Origin: Sphingobacterium sp. N143
Lineage (GTDB): Bacteria; Bacteroidota; Bacteroidia; Sphingobacteriales; Sphingobacteriaceae
DNA: 64,000 nt
Reading direction: 5' to 3'
Assembly (NCBI RefSeq): GCF_030325625.1
Contig: NZ_JACAIS010000010.1
Coordinates: 1-64,000 of the forward strand
This document shows positions 35,952 through 45,157 of the stretch, one piece after another. The position numbers and the translations under genes were made by a program. Each line of letters starts with the position of its first letter. Within the stretch, counting starts at the first letter, position 1. Below the pieces are notes generated by a model. It saw only the letters and a list, made by a program, of their open reading frames with translations. It had not been told where the DNA came from and did not search any database.

Positions 35952-36919
35952 TGAAAGCAGTTGTCATTACCGCTCCTGGCGGACCTGAAGTATTAAAGGT
36001 TGCTGAAATTGACCGTCCCCGGGTCGGTGATTTTGAAGTTCTGGTGGAAGTGAAGGCTGCCGGAGTGAACAGGCCTGATGTTTTTCAGCGTAAGGGGAAC
36101 TATCCGGCACCCGCAGGTGTGGATCCGCGGGTGCCCGGACTTGAAGTGGCAGGAGTCGTGGTGGAAAGAGGGCAATATGTAGAAGACTGGCAGCTGGGCG
36201 ACCGCGTGTGCGCACTTGTCGCTGGAGGAGGATATGCACAGTATGTCAACGTCCCCCAGGGACACTGCTTGCCTATCCCGGTCAATTTAACTTTTGCGGA
36301 AGCGGCTTCCTTGCCAGAAACCGTATTTACCGTATGGGACAATGTCTTTCGGAGAGGGAAGATTCAGCCTGGCGACCATCTGCTGGTACATGGTGGTGCC
36401 GGTGGTATCGGCAGTACCGCTATTCAGTTGGGCGCATTATTTGGTGCGGTCGTTTGCACGACTGTCAGCTCAGCTGAAAAAGCACTGTTCTGTCAAGGAC
36501 TGGGGGCTGAAAGAATCATCAACTACACTTCACAGGACTTTCAGAATGAATTGGCTGATTTTGGAATTGATGTCATTCTGGATAGTATAGGTGGGGACTA
36601 TTTCGAGAAAAATCTCGCACTGCTGAATGATGACGGAAGGCTTGTATATATTAATGCCATGCAGGGCGCTAAAGTCGAACTGAACCTGCTCAAGCTCATG
36701 CAAAAGCGGATTGTGCTGACCGGGAGTACGCTTAGGGGGCGGGATCATGAATTTAAGCAAACCTTACGTGATGCAGTCTGGACGCATGTATGGCCCAAAG
36801 TTTCCAATGGGGAATTTAAACCTACACTATTCAGTATCCTTCCTTTTGAGGAAGCCCCAGAGGCACATCGGCTGATGGAAAACTCAGACTTATTGGGTAA
36901 AATTGTGCTAAGCTTTTGA
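35948..36919 (+). CDS. NAD(P)H-quinone oxidoreductase (PIG3/zeta-crystallin-like)
   Basis: This is a 323-residue zinc-free medium-chain dehydrogenase. The GroES-like N-terminal domain holds VKAAGVNRPDVFQRKGNYP, and the Rossmann domain has the NADPH motif HGGAGGIGSTAIQLG at about 145-160. PIG3-type members reduce quinones with NADPH. The start ATG shares ATGA with the stop of the barrel gene; a second ATG directly follows. The 3' end overlaps the convergent AraC gene by 12 bases. It is odd for a cytosolic reductase to be coupled to an outer-membrane receptor. Confidence 0.9.
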   Translation: MMKAVVITAPGGPEVLKVAEIDRPRVGDFEVLVEVKAAGVNRPDVFQRKGNYPAPAGVDPRVPGLEVAGVVVERGQYVEDWQLGDRVCALVAGGGYAQYVNVPQGHCLPIPVNLTFAEAASLPETVFTVWDNVFRRGKIQPGDHLLVHGGAGGIGSTAIQLGALFGAVVCTTVSSAEKALFCQGLGAERIINYTSQDFQNELADFGIDVILDSIGGDYFEKNLALLNDDGRLVYINAMQGAKVELNLLKLMQKRIVLTGSTLRGRDHEFKQTLRDAVWTHVWPKVSNGEFKPTLFSILPFEEAPEAHRLMENSDLLGKIVLSF

Positions 36920-37768
36920 TTTTTGGAAGTTTAGCGGTGTTGTTCCCGTTATATTTTTGAAATATTTATGGAAGCTCGAGAAGTTTTGGAATCCAGCTTC
37001 AAAACAGATCTGTTTGACCGTATGTTTGTTCTCGAGCAATAAAGTGCAGGCCGTTTTTACGCGCATTTCAATCAGGAACTGAAAAAGAGTCTTTCCAATC
37101 TGTGATTTAAAATAACGGCAAAAAGAATTTGGCGTCATCCCGGTCAAAGAAGCCAGCTCCTGCAGGCGGATCTGATCCCGATAATTTTCTCCAATATATT
37201 GCATGGCTATACGCATGCGGTCGGCATCTTGATTTTGTAGCTGAATGGTAAAAGTCGAGCTGGTCAGCAGGTCCTGCTGCTGTTCGCCTGCAATAATGTT
37301 CAGGATTTCCAGCAGATGGATGATGCGTGAGGTGCCCGTCGTGGCCAAGATAGCATCCATTAAAGGTTCTGTTTTTCTTTTACTTGATGCAGAAAGTGCA
37401 ATTCCTCTTTGGGAGATCCACATCAAATCTTTGATATCTTTGTTTTCCGGCAGGTTCATGAATTCATTACCCCAAAAATTCTCCTTGAAATGGATTACCC
37501 GGATATCTGCGGGTATGGGATCTGCCCGGAGATAGATTTCGTCGAAGAGCCAGTAATGTGGCAAATTGGATCCCACTAAAGTCATATCCCCAGATTCGAA
37601 ACGCCGGACACTGTCGCCGATGAACTGTGTGCCTGAACCTTGCGCAAAATAGATCAGTTCAAGTTCTTCATGGTAATGCCAAAGATTATGGTATTGTGGT
37701 GTACTGTCTTTTCTGGCGTTGAATGAATGCGTGAGATTGTTGTTTAAATGCAGTAACTGGGCTTTCAT
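36908..37768 (-). CDS. AraC family regulator (cupin + HTH), probable fucose regulator
   Basis: This is a 286-residue transcription factor. A cupin-like sensor domain (about 1-150, YHNLWHYHEELELIYFAQGSG) precedes the AraC DNA-binding domain (about 185-286), with both HTH motifs (IRLQELASLTGMTPNSFCRYF and VKQICFEAGFQNFSSFHKYF). It is divergent from the fucose transporter gene with a 147-base gap between starts, so it is the natural candidate to sense fucose or an intermediate and to switch on the operon. This is inferred from position. Confidence 0.88.
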   Translation of the reverse strand: MKAQLLHLNNNLTHSFNARKDSTPQYHNLWHYHEELELIYFAQGSGTQFIGDSVRRFESGDMTLVGSNLPHYWLFDEIYLRADPIPADIRVIHFKENFWGNEFMNLPENKDIKDLMWISQRGIALSASSKRKTEPLMDAILATTGTSRIIHLLEILNIIAGEQQQDLLTSSTFTIQLQNQDADRMRIAMQYIGENYRDQIRLQELASLTGMTPNSFCRYFKSQIGKTLFQFLIEMRVKTACTLLLENKHTVKQICFEAGFQNFSSFHKYFKNITGTTPLNFQKSKA

Positions 37769-37915
37769 GACTACGAAATATATGCTGTAAAGTTACATAT
37801 TTCAGTTTGGTTATGGTAATATAGCTTAATAATTTGATAATATACTTGAATGTTGTCTAGGATTTTTAAGCTTATTTTACAAAAACGAAATAACTATTTA
37901 TAACCTTTTGAGTAT

Positions 37916-39181
37916 ATGACGAATAAAAAGAGTTACACATTTGCCTTGATTTTGGTGACATCCTTATTCTTTTTCTGGGGATTTATCCATAACCTAGATC
38001 CCATATTGATTCCACATCTACGTAATGCCTTTAGTTTATCGCATTTCCAGGCATCATTGGTTGATTCAGCGGTGTTTATTGCCTATTTTGTAATGGCGAT
38101 TCCGGCAGGGATCATTATGAAACGATATGGTTATAAAGCAGGTATTTTGATCGGGTTGCTTTTCTTTGCCATTGGCTGTTTTCTATTTGTACCGGCAGCG
38201 AACACGATTAGTTATGCCTTCTTTTTGGGGGCACTGTTTGTGGTGGCTTGTGGCCTGACCATACTGGAGACTGCGGCTAATCCATATGTTGCTATTTTGG
38301 GTGACCCTTCGTCTTCGGCACAACGGCTCAATTTTGCACAGTCATTCAATGGTCTGGCTGCTTTTTTGGCCCCTATATTCGGAGGAAAATTTATTCTCTC
38401 CCATGCACCTAAATCGCAGGAAGAGATCGCGCAGATGACGGAGCAGGTCAAACTGGCTTATATTCAATCGGAAACTGCTGCGGTCAAAATGCCGTATCTG
38501 GTTTTGGGTATTTTGATTTTGTTGATTGCAGCATTGTTTTTCTTTACCAAATTGCCGGATATCAAAGACGACGAAGAAGAGGGAAAGTCTGGATTCTTCC
38601 ATGCTTTGAAGCATAAAAATGTAAGATGGGCTGTGGTAGCGCAGTTTTTTTATGTTGGTGCCCAGGTCTGCGTGTTAAGCTTTTTGGTGTTATACGCAAC
38701 AGAAGTTGCTGGGATATCAGGTAAGGACGGTGCGGATTATGCTGGTTTTGCTGGACTTGCATTTATGCTCGGACGCTTTATCGGGACATTTTTTATGCGT
38801 TTTATGTCGGCGTCCAAGTTGCTTATCATCTATTCGTTTATCACGATCATATTATCCCTGTATGTGATCTTTGGAACAGGTGTGGAGACTTTATATGCGC
38901 TGATCGGGATTGCCTTTTTTATGTCTATCATGTTTCCGACTATATTCGCTTTTGGGGTACAGGGGATCGGTGCCGATACAAAATCAGCTTCCAGTCTCAT
39001 TGTGATGTCCATTGTTGGGGGAGCTTTATTGCCACCACTTTTGGGGTTAATTTCTGATAAAACAGGTCATTTTCAATATGGTTATTTTGTGCCTTTGATC
39101 TGCTTTATTGTTGTATTGATCTTTGCCTTTCAGAATAGGAACGTGAGCATCGCTGAAACAGAAAATCTTAAATCACATTAA
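37916..39181 (+). CDS. fucP: L-fucose:H+ symporter (MFS, FucP-like)
   Basis: This is a 421-residue MFS transporter with 12 predicted helices. The N-terminal SLFFFWGFIHNLDPILIPHL and the AANPYVAILG stretch after helix 4 are typical of the FucP sub-family. Sequence in the central loop (LPDIKDDEEEGKSG) separates the two bundles. It heads the fucose operon: the mutarotase start follows nine bases later. It should bring L-fucose across the inner membrane with protons. Glucose or galactose transport by relatives makes the sugar an inference from context. Confidence 0.88.
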   Translation: MTNKKSYTFALILVTSLFFFWGFIHNLDPILIPHLRNAFSLSHFQASLVDSAVFIAYFVMAIPAGIIMKRYGYKAGILIGLLFFAIGCFLFVPAANTISYAFFLGALFVVACGLTILETAANPYVAILGDPSSSAQRLNFAQSFNGLAAFLAPIFGGKFILSHAPKSQEEIAQMTEQVKLAYIQSETAAVKMPYLVLGILILLIAALFFFTKLPDIKDDEEEGKSGFFHALKHKNVRWAVVAQFFYVGAQVCVLSFLVLYATEVAGISGKDGADYAGFAGLAFMLGRFIGTFFMRFMSASKLLIIYSFITIILSLYVIFGTGVETLYALIGIAFFMSIMFPTIFAFGVQGIGADTKSASSLIVMSIVGGALLPPLLGLISDKTGHFQYGYFVPLICFIVVLIFAFQNRNVSIAETENLKSH

Positions 39182-39190
39182 TAGATAGCA

Positions 39191-39523
39191 ATGAAAAAGT
39201 ATGTCATGGCATTGGATCTGGTCAATGATCCACAACTGATCAAAGAATATGAAGATTATCACAAGGCCGTGTGGCCCGAAATCAAGCGTTCCATCCTTGA
39301 TGCTGGTGTGACTCAAATGGAGATCTATCGCTTTGAGAACAGATTATTTATGCAAATGGAAGTTGGTGACGATTTTTCATTTGAGCAGAAAGCTGCCATG
39401 GATGCGGCCAATGAAAAGGTGCAGGAATGGGAGCAGCTGATGTGGAAATATCAAGCGGCAATACCTGGAGCCCAACCGGGAGAGAAGTGGGTAATGATGA
39501 ATAAAATATTTGAATTAGTATAA
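39191..39523 (+). CDS. L-rhamnose/L-fucose mutarotase (RhaM-like)
   Basis: This is a 110-residue protein of the RhaM (DUF718) family, which interconverts sugar anomers. The signature KEYEDYHKAVWPEIKRSI holds the active-site Tyr and His, and GVTQMEIYRFENRLFMQME follows. Members in fucose clusters act on L-fucose, feeding the right anomer to the dehydrogenase. It sits between fucP and the UxaA-type dehydratase with gaps of nine and three bases, so these three genes are clearly one operon. Confidence 0.9.
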   Translation: MKKYVMALDLVNDPQLIKEYEDYHKAVWPEIKRSILDAGVTQMEIYRFENRLFMQMEVGDDFSFEQKAAMDAANEKVQEWEQLMWKYQAAIPGAQPGEKWVMMNKIFELV

Positions 39524-39526
39524 CAT

Positions 39527-41185
39527 ATGGCTGTACAACGCTATTTACAAATCCATCCAATGGATAATGTCCTTGTTGCCTTGCAGGATCTGGCAGCAGG
39601 AACAATAATTGTTTTCAACGATAAAGAGTTTGCATTGAAGCAGGCTGTTGCGGCTAAACATAAATTTACCATCCAACCGATGCCACAAGATGCTGACATT
39701 TTGATGTATGGTGTTCTCGTCGGTAAACTGAACAGCAACCTAAGTGAGGGAGAGCTGATTACGACCGAAAATCTACGTCATGCTTCGGAAGACTTTAGAA
39801 TGGGCAATCGAAAAACGGTATGGACTAAACCTGATGTATCAGCATTTAAAGATAAAACTTTTAGGGGGTTTCACCGTTCCAATGGTACCGTAGGTACGGC
39901 GAACTATTGGTTGGTCATCCCGTTGGTGTTCTGTGAAAATCGCAATGTCCTGACCTTAAAAGCTGCTTTTGAAGAAAAGCTGGGCTATAAGGTGAAAGCC
40001 AATAATTATGTGTCTGAAGTTGAAGACCTGATCGGATTGTATAAATCCGGCGCAGATGTCAATCAGATTCTCAATCAGGATTTATTGACAGGTTCAGCAT
40101 CACATGAAGCTGAACGTCTGTTCAAAAATGTGGACGGCATCAAGTTTCTAAATCATGAGATGGGCTGTGGGGGCACGCGTATGGACTCGGATGCTTTATG
40201 CGGACTTTTGGCCGGGTATATTACCCATCCAAATGTGGCGGGCGCCACGGTGTTGAGCTTAGGTTGCCAGCATGCCCAGGCTTCTATCCTAAAAGCTGAG
40301 ATCGAGAAGAGAAGTCCAGGTTTTGACCGTCCTTTATATATTTTCGAACAACAAAAAGAAGGTACAGAAAAAGAACTGATGCAAAAGGCCATCAAGGCGA
40401 CTTTTGCCGGTATGATGCAGGCTGACCAGAACGAGCGTAAGCCGGCCACTTTGGATAAGCTGTGCATTGGTCTGGAGTGCGGTGGTTCGGATGGTTTTTC
40501 GGGAATTTCAGCCAATCCAGCATTGGGCTTTGTCTCGGATATTCTGGTGACTTTGGGCGGATCGGTGATTTTAGCCGAATTCCCTGAATTGTGTGGGGTA
40601 GAACAGGAATTGAGTGATCGCTGTGTGGATGAAGCCACTGCAGAAAAATTTATGTCCTTGATGCGCACTTATAATGCGAAGGCGGAAGCCGATGGGTCTG
40701 GGTTTTATATGAATCCATCTCCGGGCAATATCCGGGATGGGTTGATCACGGATGCCATTAAGTCTGCAGGAGCAGCTAAAAAGGGGGGAACATCTCCTGT
40801 TGCTGCTGTGGTTGACTATCCTGAATTGGCCAATGGTCCAGGCTTAAATTTATTATGTACTCCGGGTAATGATGTGGAAAGTACCACAGCAGAGGTAGCT
40901 GCCGGAGCCAATATTGTTTTATTCACAACGGGACTAGGAACACCTACGGGTAATCCGATCACCCCAGTCGTAAAACTCTCCACGAATACCAAGACATTTG
41001 AAAAAATGCCTGATATACTGGACCTGAATTGTGGTACCATTATCGAGGGAACGGAAACGATTGAGGCGGCGGCACACCGCATTCTGGACTACGTGATCGA
41101 GGTCGCTTCGGGAACGGTAAAACCTAAGGCTGTATTGCTGGGACAGGATGATTTTATCCCTTGGCGAAGAGGTGTTTCGTTGTAA
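39527..41185 (+). CDS. UxaA family dehydratase, probable L-fuconate dehydratase
   Basis: This is a 552-residue, full-length altronate dehydratase (UxaA) family protein. The N-terminal SAF domain (about 1-95, MDNVLVALQDLAAGTIIVF) precedes the large catalytic domain with NHEMGCGGTRMDSDALCG, SLGCQHAQ and LGLECGGSDGFSGISANPALG. Its neighbours are fucose genes and none is for hexuronates, so it probably dehydrates L-fuconate to 2-keto-3-deoxy-L-fuconate. UxaA-like genes also occur in the Campylobacter jejuni fucose cluster. Altronate activity cannot be ruled out by sequence. Confidence 0.85.
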   Translation: MAVQRYLQIHPMDNVLVALQDLAAGTIIVFNDKEFALKQAVAAKHKFTIQPMPQDADILMYGVLVGKLNSNLSEGELITTENLRHASEDFRMGNRKTVWTKPDVSAFKDKTFRGFHRSNGTVGTANYWLVIPLVFCENRNVLTLKAAFEEKLGYKVKANNYVSEVEDLIGLYKSGADVNQILNQDLLTGSASHEAERLFKNVDGIKFLNHEMGCGGTRMDSDALCGLLAGYITHPNVAGATVLSLGCQHAQASILKAEIEKRSPGFDRPLYIFEQQKEGTEKELMQKAIKATFAGMMQADQNERKPATLDKLCIGLECGGSDGFSGISANPALGFVSDILVTLGGSVILAEFPELCGVEQELSDRCVDEATAEKFMSLMRTYNAKAEADGSGFYMNPSPGNIRDGLITDAIKSAGAAKKGGTSPVAAVVDYPELANGPGLNLLCTPGNDVESTTAEVAAGANIVLFTTGLGTPTGNPITPVVKLSTNTKTFEKMPDILDLNCGTIIEGTETIEAAAHRILDYVIEVASGTVKPKAVLLGQDDFIPWRRGVSL

Positions 41186-41216
41186 TAAAATACCCATGAT
41201 TGAAGATACAACACGG

Positions 41217-41230
41217 CAGATGATCATCTG
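41217..41230. promoter_or_regulatory. 14-bp perfect palindrome upstream of the GH29 gene
   Basis: CAGATGATCATCTG is a perfect palindrome in the 78-base gap between the dehydratase and GH29 genes. It could be an operator or a weak RNA hairpin. I found no copy upstream of fucP. Confidence 0.3.
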
Positions 41231-41263
41231 TGTATTGATCAGACCATTAAAAGTTAAATATAT

Positions 41264-42577
41264 ATGAAACTTAAACATGTCATCATCGGTTTGGCCCTGC
41301 TGCTCGGATCTATCGCCCATAGCTATGGCCAACAACATTACCAACCGACCCCTGAGAATTTAAAGAACAGGGCCTGGTTTGAACAATCTAGATTTGGTGT
41401 TTTTATCCATTGGGGGGTATATAGTGTGCTAGGTGATGGCGAATGGGTAATGAACAATCAGAATATTAGCCTGGATGAATATGCGCTATTGCCAAAATTT
41501 TTCAATCCCATTGCTTTCAATGCAAAAGAGTGGGCAAAATTATTCAAACAGGCCGGAGCCAGGTATATTACTTTTACCACAAGACATCACGATGGTTTTT
41601 CCATGTGGGATAGCCAGGTCTCCGATTACAATATTGTGAAAAAATCACCATTCAAACGGGATATTGTGAAAGAATTGGTCGAAGCCTGCCGTAGTGAGGG
41701 GATAAAAGTCATGTTTTACTATTCTTTGCTTGACTGGAACCGGAATGATTATTTGCCGGCAGGTAAAACTGGTGGTGGAATAGCTGGCCGCGATTCTACC
41801 AAAGGCGATTGGAATCATTATGTGCAGTTTATGAAAAATCAGCTGACAGAACTTCTGACCAATTATGGGCAAATTGATGGTATCTGGTTTGATGGCCATT
41901 GGGATAAGCCGAAAGAAGACTGGCGTTTCACTGAGATCTACGAATTGATCCACAAACTTCAGCCGCAGTGCCTGGTCGGGAATAATCACCATCTGGCACC
42001 TTTTGAGGGCGAAGATTTTCAGATGTTTGAGCGCGACCTGCCGGGAGAGAACACGACAGGATTTGGAACAAAAGCAGATGATGTGGGTAAGTTGCCAAAG
42101 GAAGTATGTGGCACCATCGCCGGATCATGGGGATTTGAGCTGAAAGATCGGACGCGCAAGTCCTTTAAGGAGGTGCTGACGTACTTGGTCAAAGCCGCGG
42201 CCCATGGATCCAATCTATTGCTCAATGTCGGGCCCATGCCAAATGGAGAAATCCAGGATTATCAACAAGACCGACTGCAGGAGCTTGGAAAATGGCTTGC
42301 TGTGTACGGGGAGACGATCTATGGGACTGAAGCAGGCGGGATAGCACCGACGGATGATTATGCGTTGACAAGAAAAGGCAATCAGGTCTATCTGCATATC
42401 CTTAATCCGGAGAAAAAGAACCTTGTGATTGCCAACCTTCCCTATCAGGTTAAAAAGGTAAGAACATTTGTTGGAAAAGAAGAAATTAAGTTTAGTCATA
42501 AAAATAATAGTTTGCACTTGGATTTGCCACCATCGTCAGAGACGGTGGATCTGGTATTGACATTAACAATTAAATAA
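41264..42577 (+). CDS. GH29 alpha-L-fucosidase
   Basis: This is a 437-residue exported retaining fucosidase. A signal peptide (MKLKHVIIGLALLLGSIAHS) precedes the GH29 barrel with FGVFIHWGVYSVLG and the nucleophile D210 in DGIWFDGHWD. The HHDGFSMWDS and TRKSFKEVLTYLVKAAAHGSNLLLNVGP (in parts) segments are standard. A short C-terminal beta-domain completes it. GH29 complements the GH95 enzyme of the other locus by acting on other fucose linkages. Its placement inside the catabolic operon couples fucose release to use. SDR gene follows two bases later. Confidence 0.93.
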   Translation: MKLKHVIIGLALLLGSIAHSYGQQHYQPTPENLKNRAWFEQSRFGVFIHWGVYSVLGDGEWVMNNQNISLDEYALLPKFFNPIAFNAKEWAKLFKQAGARYITFTTRHHDGFSMWDSQVSDYNIVKKSPFKRDIVKELVEACRSEGIKVMFYYSLLDWNRNDYLPAGKTGGGIAGRDSTKGDWNHYVQFMKNQLTELLTNYGQIDGIWFDGHWDKPKEDWRFTEIYELIHKLQPQCLVGNNHHLAPFEGEDFQMFERDLPGENTTGFGTKADDVGKLPKEVCGTIAGSWGFELKDRTRKSFKEVLTYLVKAAAHGSNLLLNVGPMPNGEIQDYQQDRLQELGKWLAVYGETIYGTEAGGIAPTDDYALTRKGNQVYLHILNPEKKNLVIANLPYQVKKVRTFVGKEEIKFSHKNNSLHLDLPPSSETVDLVLTLTIK

Positions 42578-42579
42578 CA

Positions 42580-43344
42580 ATGGGAAAATTAGAACAAAAA
42601 GTAGCTGTTATAACTGGGGGTGGTAGTGGGATTGGCCGTGCTATCAGTGTGCAATTTGCGAAGGAAGGTGCAAAAGTACATATCCTTGACCTGAATGAAG
42701 AAGGAGGGAATGCCGTTGTGGAGGAGATCTTGGCTCTTGGAGGCCAGGCAGTGTTCAATCGTTGCAATGTAACAGATCAGCAGGAAATCATAGCGATCGC
42801 CCAACATATCGGAAAAATTGATATTTTAGTAAATAATGCCGGTATTGCTCATGTGGGTAACTTGGAGAATTGTAAATCTGAAGATTTTGAACGTATCTTT
42901 AATGTTAATGTAAAAGGTGCCTACAATGCTTTATATGCCATCATACCGATCATGAAAGCACAGGGTGGCGGGGCTATCCTTAACCTGGCTTCTATTGCAG
43001 CCTGGGTTGGTATCACCGACCGCTTTGCGTACTCGATGAGTAAGGGAGCGATTTATGCGATGTCGATGTCAGTAGCACGTGATTATATGGCTTATGGTAT
43101 ACGTTCTAACAGTATTTCACCGGCCCGTGTGCATACTCCTTTTGTGGATGGATTCATCGCGAAAAACTATCCGGGCAAAGAGGCGGAAATGTTTGAAAAA
43201 CTGTCGGCAAGCCAGCCTATAGGCCGTATGGCACAGCCGGAGGAAATTGCCAAATTGGCTCTTTTCTTATGTAGTGACGATGCCGGATTTATAACAGGTA
43301 ACGATTACCCAATTGACGGCGGTTTTATTAAATTGAACAATTAG
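42580..43344 (+). CDS. SDR oxidoreductase, probable 2-keto-3-deoxy-L-fuconate dehydrogenase
   Basis: This is a 254-residue short-chain dehydrogenase. It has the NAD-binding TGGGSGIGRA, the NNAG motif, the catalytic Ser region (LNLASIAAW) and an intact YSMSK. The family pattern (QKVAVITGGGSGIGRAISVQF; ISPARVHTPFVDGF) resembles KDF dehydrogenases and BDH2-like enzymes. With a diketo-acid hydrolase next door it should oxidise 2-keto-3-deoxy-L-fuconate to the 2,4-diketo acid. Assignment between the two SDR genes of the operon is by sequence flavour and not by test. Confidence 0.85.
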   Translation: MGKLEQKVAVITGGGSGIGRAISVQFAKEGAKVHILDLNEEGGNAVVEEILALGGQAVFNRCNVTDQQEIIAIAQHIGKIDILVNNAGIAHVGNLENCKSEDFERIFNVNVKGAYNALYAIIPIMKAQGGGAILNLASIAAWVGITDRFAYSMSKGAIYAMSMSVARDYMAYGIRSNSISPARVHTPFVDGFIAKNYPGKEAEMFEKLSASQPIGRMAQPEEIAKLALFLCSDDAGFITGNDYPIDGGFIKLNN

Positions 43345-43370
43345 GGTCGAAATAAAAAATCAATATTAAA

Positions 43371-43416
43371 ATGGAGGCCGTTGGTAAGCCAAAGGCTCGC
43401 ATAACCAACGTCTCCA
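43371..43416 (+). repeat. large imperfect hairpin inside the fucose operon
   Basis: ATGGAG plus GTTGGT (from 43371) pair with ACCAAC plus CTCCAT (ending 43416) across a small internal loop; AGCC/GGCT forms an inner stem. There is no T run. It lies in the 91-base gap between an SDR and the FAH-family gene and may set mRNA stability or differential expression. Confidence 0.5.
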
Positions 43417-43435
43417 TACTCAATACTATAAAAAT

Positions 43436-44293
43436 ATGAAATTAATACGTTTTGGAGTCTCAGGCAAAGAGAAGATCGGTGTACAGATCGATGGTGTGAA
43501 TTACGATGTTAGCGCATTTGGTGGTGATTATAATGAGCAGTTTTTTGCGGATAATGGTTTGGCCCGTTTGGAAGAATTTGTCAAGGCCAATGCTGGTCAG
43601 TTGAGTGAGATTCCACAGGGAGAACGTATCGGAGCTCCTTTTGCCCGTCCTTCCAAAATCGTTTGTATTGGTCTGAACTATATGGATCATGCGAAGGAAA
43701 CGAATGCCCCTATTCCGGCAGAACCTATTATTTTTATGAAGTCCACAACCTCTTTAGTAGGCCCATATGATGACGTGATGATCCCTAAGGACTCTGTGAA
43801 GACTGACTGGGAGGTAGAGTTTTGTATTGTCATTGGCAAAAAGGCCTCTTATGTTGAGGAGAATGAAGCATTGGATTACGTTGCGGGTTATGTCTTGCAT
43901 AATGACGTGTCTGAACGTGAATATCAATTGGAACGTGGTGGTACTTGGGACAAGGGGAAAGGTTGCGACACATTTGCTCCGATGGGACCATTTATGGCAA
44001 CCAAAGAAGAGATCAAGGATATTAACAATGTACGTATCTGGTTGAAGGTAAACGGTAAAACCTATCAGGATGGAAATACCAAAGATCTGATTTTCTCCAT
44101 TGCACATGTGGTATCTTACGTTTCTAAGTTTATGACATTGTTGCCTGGAGACGTGATTTCGACAGGTACACCTGCAGGAGTGGGGCTGGGATTCAATCCG
44201 CCGATTTACCTTAAAGCAGGCGATGTGATCGAACTGGGAGCAGAAGGTCTTGGAGAGTCCCGTCAAACGGTCGTTGCTTATTCGAAAAAATAA
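43436..44293 (+). CDS. fumarylacetoacetate hydrolase family, probable 2,4-diketo-3-deoxy-L-fuconate hydrolase
   Basis: This is a 285-residue FAH-family protein. The catalytic half starts KIVCIGLNYMDHAKE and has metal ligands in DWEVEFCIVIGK plus HNDVSERE, then GDVISTGTPAGVG. In the non-phosphorylating fucose pathway this family splits 2,4-diketo-3-deoxy-L-fuconate to pyruvate and L-lactate. The presence of both dehydrogenases and no aldolase gene supports this over other FAH roles. The N-terminal 60 or so residues form the usual small domain. Confidence 0.87.
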   Translation: MKLIRFGVSGKEKIGVQIDGVNYDVSAFGGDYNEQFFADNGLARLEEFVKANAGQLSEIPQGERIGAPFARPSKIVCIGLNYMDHAKETNAPIPAEPIIFMKSTTSLVGPYDDVMIPKDSVKTDWEVEFCIVIGKKASYVEENEALDYVAGYVLHNDVSEREYQLERGGTWDKGKGCDTFAPMGPFMATKEEIKDINNVRIWLKVNGKTYQDGNTKDLIFSIAHVVSYVSKFMTLLPGDVISTGTPAGVGLGFNPPIYLKAGDVIELGAEGLGESRQTVVAYSKK

Positions 44294-44317
44294 TTTTAGT
44301 AACCTTTCTCGTTTATT

Positions 44318-45145
44318 ATGCGTATAGATACCCATCAGCATTTTTGGCAGTTCGATCCGGTCAGAGATAGCTGGATTACGGATGAAATGAAGGCCATACA
44401 GCGCGACTTTACACCACTGGATATTCAGTTTGTGCTGGAGCGTAATGGATTTTCAGGGACTGTTGCTGTTCAGGCCAGTCAATCCGATGAAGAAACAAAC
44501 TACTTGGTTCAGCTGTCCAAAGATTATCCTTTCATTAAAGGGGTGGTTGGATGGATTGATCTGCAGGCTGAAAATATCAGCGAGCAACTGCAAAATTATC
44601 AGACTGTACAGGTCCTGAAAGGTTTCCGTCATGTCGTTGAAGGGGAAGCCGATCCGGATTTCCTGATCCGTCCAGCTGTGCTGAATGGATTAAAGGCCTT
44701 GGCAGATTATGGCTACACCTATGATCTGTTGATCCGTCCACGGCATTACAAAGCAACATTACAATGTGTGGACCAAAACCCAAATTTGCAATTTGTGCTG
44801 GATCATATTGCCAAACCGCCGATAAAAACTAGAGAGTTTGATGAATGGGCAGCCTTTATTGATGCACTAGCGGCTTATCCGAATGTGGTATGTAAAGTCT
44901 CCGGCCTGGCTACTGAAGCGGACTGGACTGGATGGAAGCTCGATGATTTCAAACAGTACCTGGACCATATTTTCACCCGTTTTGGAAAACAGCGCATTAT
45001 GTATGGATCTGATTGGCCAGTATGTTTATTGGCCGCCTCTTATGAAGAGAGCATTGCCATTGTCGAAGATAAACTGGGTGACTTTACAGCAGCTGAAAAG
45101 AAGGCATTTTGGGCAGAAAACGCAATACGTATATACAATCTCTAA
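44318..45145 (+). CDS. amidohydrolase family, probable L-fuconolactone hydrolase
   Basis: This is a 275-residue TIM-barrel amidohydrolase of the amidohydrolase_2 group (COG3618). It has the N-terminal RIDTHQHFW, VLDHIAKPPI with a His, and YGSDWPV with the catalytic Asp near the end. COG3618 proteins in fucose clusters hydrolyse L-fucono-1,5-lactone to L-fuconate. It lies 24 bases after the FAH-family gene and 12 bases before the fucose dehydrogenase, completing the route. The family also includes rhamnono- and galactarolactonases. Confidence 0.9.
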   Translation: MRIDTHQHFWQFDPVRDSWITDEMKAIQRDFTPLDIQFVLERNGFSGTVAVQASQSDEETNYLVQLSKDYPFIKGVVGWIDLQAENISEQLQNYQTVQVLKGFRHVVEGEADPDFLIRPAVLNGLKALADYGYTYDLLIRPRHYKATLQCVDQNPNLQFVLDHIAKPPIKTREFDEWAAFIDALAAYPNVVCKVSGLATEADWTGWKLDDFKQYLDHIFTRFGKQRIMYGSDWPVCLLAASYEESIAIVEDKLGDFTAAEKKAFWAENAIRIYNL

Positions 45146-45157
45146 GAAAAAAACATT

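Noticed and set aside
39527..41185. Hexuronate (altronate) degradation gene
   Set aside because: No uxaB, uxaC, kdgK or kdgA neighbours; all neighbours belong to fucose use. The family match alone does not set the substrate.
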